Assembly: GCF_008042145.1 (NCBI RefSeq)
Contig: NZ_RDBH01000129.1
Coordinates: 1,550,134 to 1,601,628, forward strand
Length of the DNA stretch: 51,495 nucleotides
Direction: 5' to 3'
DNA from: Streptomyces sp. adm13(2018)
GTDB taxonomy: Bacteria; Actinomycetota; Actinomycetes; Streptomycetales; Streptomycetaceae
In this document: piece after piece, positions 49,768 to 51,495 of the stretch
How the letters are laid out: the number at the start of each line of letters is the position of its first letter
Position numbering within the stretch: position 1 is the first letter of the stretch
The notes under the pieces: model-generated
What the model saw: only the letters and a program-made list of their open reading frames with translations
Told to the model about the DNA's origin: nothing
Database searches by the model: none
Made by a program: the position numbers and the translations under genes

Positions 49768-50727
49768 TCAACGCAGGGCGGGTTCGGGCCGGCGGGACTC
49801 GGGGCTCCGGCCCCTGAGCGAGAGGGTCGCGGACGCCGCGGTCAGCAGGACGATCGCCCCCGCGCCCGCCAGGGTCGCGCCGTCCGGTGCGAGCAGGGCC
49901 TGACCGCGCAGGGCCTGCCAGGTGAGGAGGACGAATGTCGCCGTGTACGCGGCGGCGGCCGTCAAGGTGAGCCGGAGGCGCACACGTTCGTCCCCGAGGC
50001 GGATGAAGCGCGGTGCGAGGGCGGCGAGGACGAGCAGGAGCAGCGGCAGCAACTGGAGTGCGTGCATGCCGAAGAAGTGCGGGATGCGCAGGTCGCCGCC
50101 GTCGCTCGCCCAGCCGGTCACCGGCATCGACGGGCCCCCGTCCGGTACGCCGACGGCGTGGGCGCCCACGATCGGCGGCTCGTCGACCGCCAGTTGCTCC
50201 GGGGTCGGACTGACCATCAGGAAGCCCACCGCGGCGCCCGCCAGGGCGATCAGCGAGGACAGTCGGACGGCCCAGGCCATGGCACGGTCGAGGATTCGGG
50301 CGCGCAGCAGGAGGACGGCGATCGCCAGCGCGCCCAGCCAGAGTACGAGGACGGTGGCGCCCATGAGTTGGAAGACGGTGTTGTCGAAGGGCGTCGCCTG
50401 GTTGAAGTGACTCCGCTCGCCGCGGATCACCTGGAGGGTGATGAGCACCATCTCGGCGGCGCCTGCGGCGGCGACCACGATGCCGGCCCACCAGCCGACC
50501 CGGCGGCCCCGGGGGAGCATGGACAGCATCCAGGCGAGCGAGAGCGCGTACGCGACGAACGAGACGGAGAACTTGAACGGCTTGGTCCAGATCGGGACGC
50601 CGACCAGGATGCGGTCGTCGAGGGCGATGCCGACGGCGGCGACCAGAGCGAGTGCGCCCATGGAGGCGGCGAACCAGACCAGTGGCCGGTGGAGCCGTAC
50701 CGGTGCGGCGGTGGGCGATAAGGACAT
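49768..50727 (-). CDS. Multi-span membrane protein with an N-terminal TTA codon
   Basis: The 319-residue protein has about eight hydrophobic helices, including LVWFAASMGALALVAAVGIAL, MGATVLVLWLGALAIAVLLL and MHALQLLPLLLLVLAALAP. An extracytoplasmic loop is rich in Pro/Gly/Asp (TPEQLAVDEPPIVGAHAVG). The family is not recognised; there is no obvious transporter or enzyme motif. ATG 50727 follows GGGGGGA. Codon 3 is TTA (Leu), rare in streptomycetes, so translation probably depends on the bldA tRNA and is developmentally timed. It is divergent from a MerR regulator that probably controls it, with a nested palindrome between them. Confidence 0.82.
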   Translation of the reverse strand: MSLSPTAAPVRLHRPLVWFAASMGALALVAAVGIALDDRILVGVPIWTKPFKFSVSFVAYALSLAWMLSMLPRGRRVGWWAGIVVAAAGAAEMVLITLQVIRGERSHFNQATPFDNTVFQLMGATVLVLWLGALAIAVLLLRARILDRAMAWAVRLSSLIALAGAAVGFLMVSPTPEQLAVDEPPIVGAHAVGVPDGGPSMPVTGWASDGGDLRIPHFFGMHALQLLPLLLLVLAALAPRFIRLGDERVRLRLTLTAAAAYTATFVLLTWQALRGQALLAPDGATLAGAGAIVLLTAASATLSLRGRSPESRRPEPALR

Positions 50728-50752
50728 ACGTATCCCCCCGTGGGAAAGTATG

Positions 50753-50790
50753 GATAGTGGCACTAGCCGCTATCTGATAGCGCCACTATC
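50753..50790. promoter_or_regulatory. Nested palindrome between the membrane protein and merR genes
   Basis: The outer arms GATAGTGGC (50753-50761) and GCCACTATC (50782-50790) are perfect. Inside, GCTATC-T-GATAGC (50769-50781) is a second perfect palindrome. It sits 26 nt upstream of one start and 56 nt upstream of the other, as expected for a MerR operator controlling both promoters. Confidence 0.65.
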
Positions 50791-50845
50791 TATGATTGGG
50801 AGTCGGTCGGCAAGACCGAGGCGGCATCAGAAAGGTGAACGCGCT

Positions 50846-51478
50846 TTGCGCATCGGAGAGTTGAGTCGCAGGACCGGGGTGTCCATCCCGACGATCAAGT
50901 TCTACGTACGGGAGGGACTGCTGCCGGCCGGGGAACTGACGAGCCCCAACCAGGCCTCGTACGGAGAGACGCATGTGCAGCGCCTCCGCCTGATCCGGGC
51001 GCTCCTCGATGTGGGCGGGCTGTCGGTGGCGGCGATCCGCGAGGTGATCGTCGCGGTCGACGACCCCGACCGCTCGGTGCACATGATGCTGGGCACGGTG
51101 GCCTCGGGCCTGGTGCCGCGCTACGACCACGAGGCGCACGCCGGGATCGAGGAGGCGCGGAAGCGGGTCGCCGCGCTGATCGCGGCCCGCGGCTGGCGGG
51201 TCGACCCCGGCAACCCGGCCTCGGAGGCGCTCGCCGTAGCCCTGGCGGCCGTCGACGAGGTCGGGCACGGCTCGTTCGTGCAGGTCCTGGACACCTACGC
51301 GGACGCGGCGGAGCGGGTGGCGCGGGCCGACCTGGACTACGTGGCGGGCAACGTGGCGCGCGAGGAACTGGTGGAGAGCGTGGTCGTCGGCACGGTCATA
51401 GGCGACGCGATCTTCTCCGCGCTGCGGCGGATGGTCCACACGGACACCTCGGACCGCATGTTCGGAGAGGCGACCTAG
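50846..51478 (+). CDS. MerR-family transcriptional regulator
   Basis: The 210-residue protein has an N-terminal MerR winged helix (LRIGELSRRTGVSIPTIKFYVREGLLPAGELTSPNQASYGETHVQRLRLIRAL), a linker coiled coil and a C-terminal helical domain of unknown ligand. No metal-type Cys cluster is seen, so an organic effector is more likely. The start is TTG 50846: AAAGGTG lies about 8 nt upstream and homology begins at RIGELSRRTGV. No in-frame ATG or GTG is near. It is divergent from the TTA-containing membrane protein, with a nested palindrome between. The stop is 17 nt from the window end. Confidence 0.9.
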   Translation: MRIGELSRRTGVSIPTIKFYVREGLLPAGELTSPNQASYGETHVQRLRLIRALLDVGGLSVAAIREVIVAVDDPDRSVHMMLGTVASGLVPRYDHEAHAGIEEARKRVAALIAARGWRVDPGNPASEALAVALAAVDEVGHGSFVQVLDTYADAAERVARADLDYVAGNVAREELVESVVVGTVIGDAIFSALRRMVHTDTSDRMFGEAT

Positions 51479-51495
51479 GGGGTCCTTGCCGGCGG

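Noticed and set aside
1-51495. CRISPR arrays, insertion sequences, prophage genes, tRNA or rRNA genes
   Set aside because: No regular repeat-spacer series, transposase, integrase, or tRNA/rRNA-like sequence was seen on either strand.

Overview
The window is high-GC actinobacterial chromosome, almost certainly from a Streptomyces. The evidence is strong third-position G/C bias, frequent GTG and TTG starts, a complete Pup-proteasome locus, a mycothiol gene (mshC), a GylR-type glycerol operon, F420/LLM oxidoreductases and a TTA (bldA-type) codon in one gene. It is core-like chromosome. I see no insertion sequence, prophage, CRISPR array, tRNA or rRNA.

Layout. 1-5 kb: an aldo/keto reductase overlapping a gene cut by the window edge, a divergent F420-type LLM oxidoreductase, a di-iron ferritin-like protein and CorA. 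4.4-8 kb: an actinobacterial trio (histidine-phosphatase-fold phosphomutase, DUF3090 zinc-tail protein, HipA/PI-kinase-like kinase), then mshC. 8-15.6 kb: a ParJ-type PAC2 protein, a second LLM oxidoreductase and the glycerol regulon gylR-glpF-glpK-glpD, all on the minus strand. 15.8-24 kb: cobalamin-dependent methionine synthase, a HAD phosphatase and two tandem solute-binding lipoproteins without transport partners. 24-28 kb: an orphan response regulator, a RecB-like nuclease, a site-2 protease and TrmI.

28-43 kb: the pupylation/proteasome locus. It runs ferredoxin (-), arc, dop, pup, prcB, prcA, a LacI/MFS pair, pafA, two FKBP peptidyl-prolyl isomerases, pafB and pafC. Pup is attached by PafA, removed by Dop, and pupylated proteins are unfolded by Arc into the PrcBA core. 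PafBC are WYL-domain regulators of the DNA-damage response. 43-51 kb: two small proteins, tatA, tatC, a HelY-type helicase, a cytochrome P450, and a MerR regulator divergent from a TTA-containing membrane protein.

The most unusual observation is a 78-bp perfect inverted copy of an internal piece of arc (30017-30094) inside a secreted-protein gene 1.6 kb upstream (28333-28410). A 19-bp direct repeat flanks it. The net insertion is 82 bp and breaks the reading frame. Deleting 82 bp restores a clean 181-residue protein. It looks like a replication template-switch event, or else an assembly artefact. Other leads are the phosphomutase/kinase trio, a 20-bp perfect palindrome between ferredoxin and arc, phased repeats between lacI and the MFS gene, and a nested palindrome between merR and the membrane protein. 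Seven genes have a -10-like hexamer 6-7 nt before ATG, suggesting leaderless transcripts.
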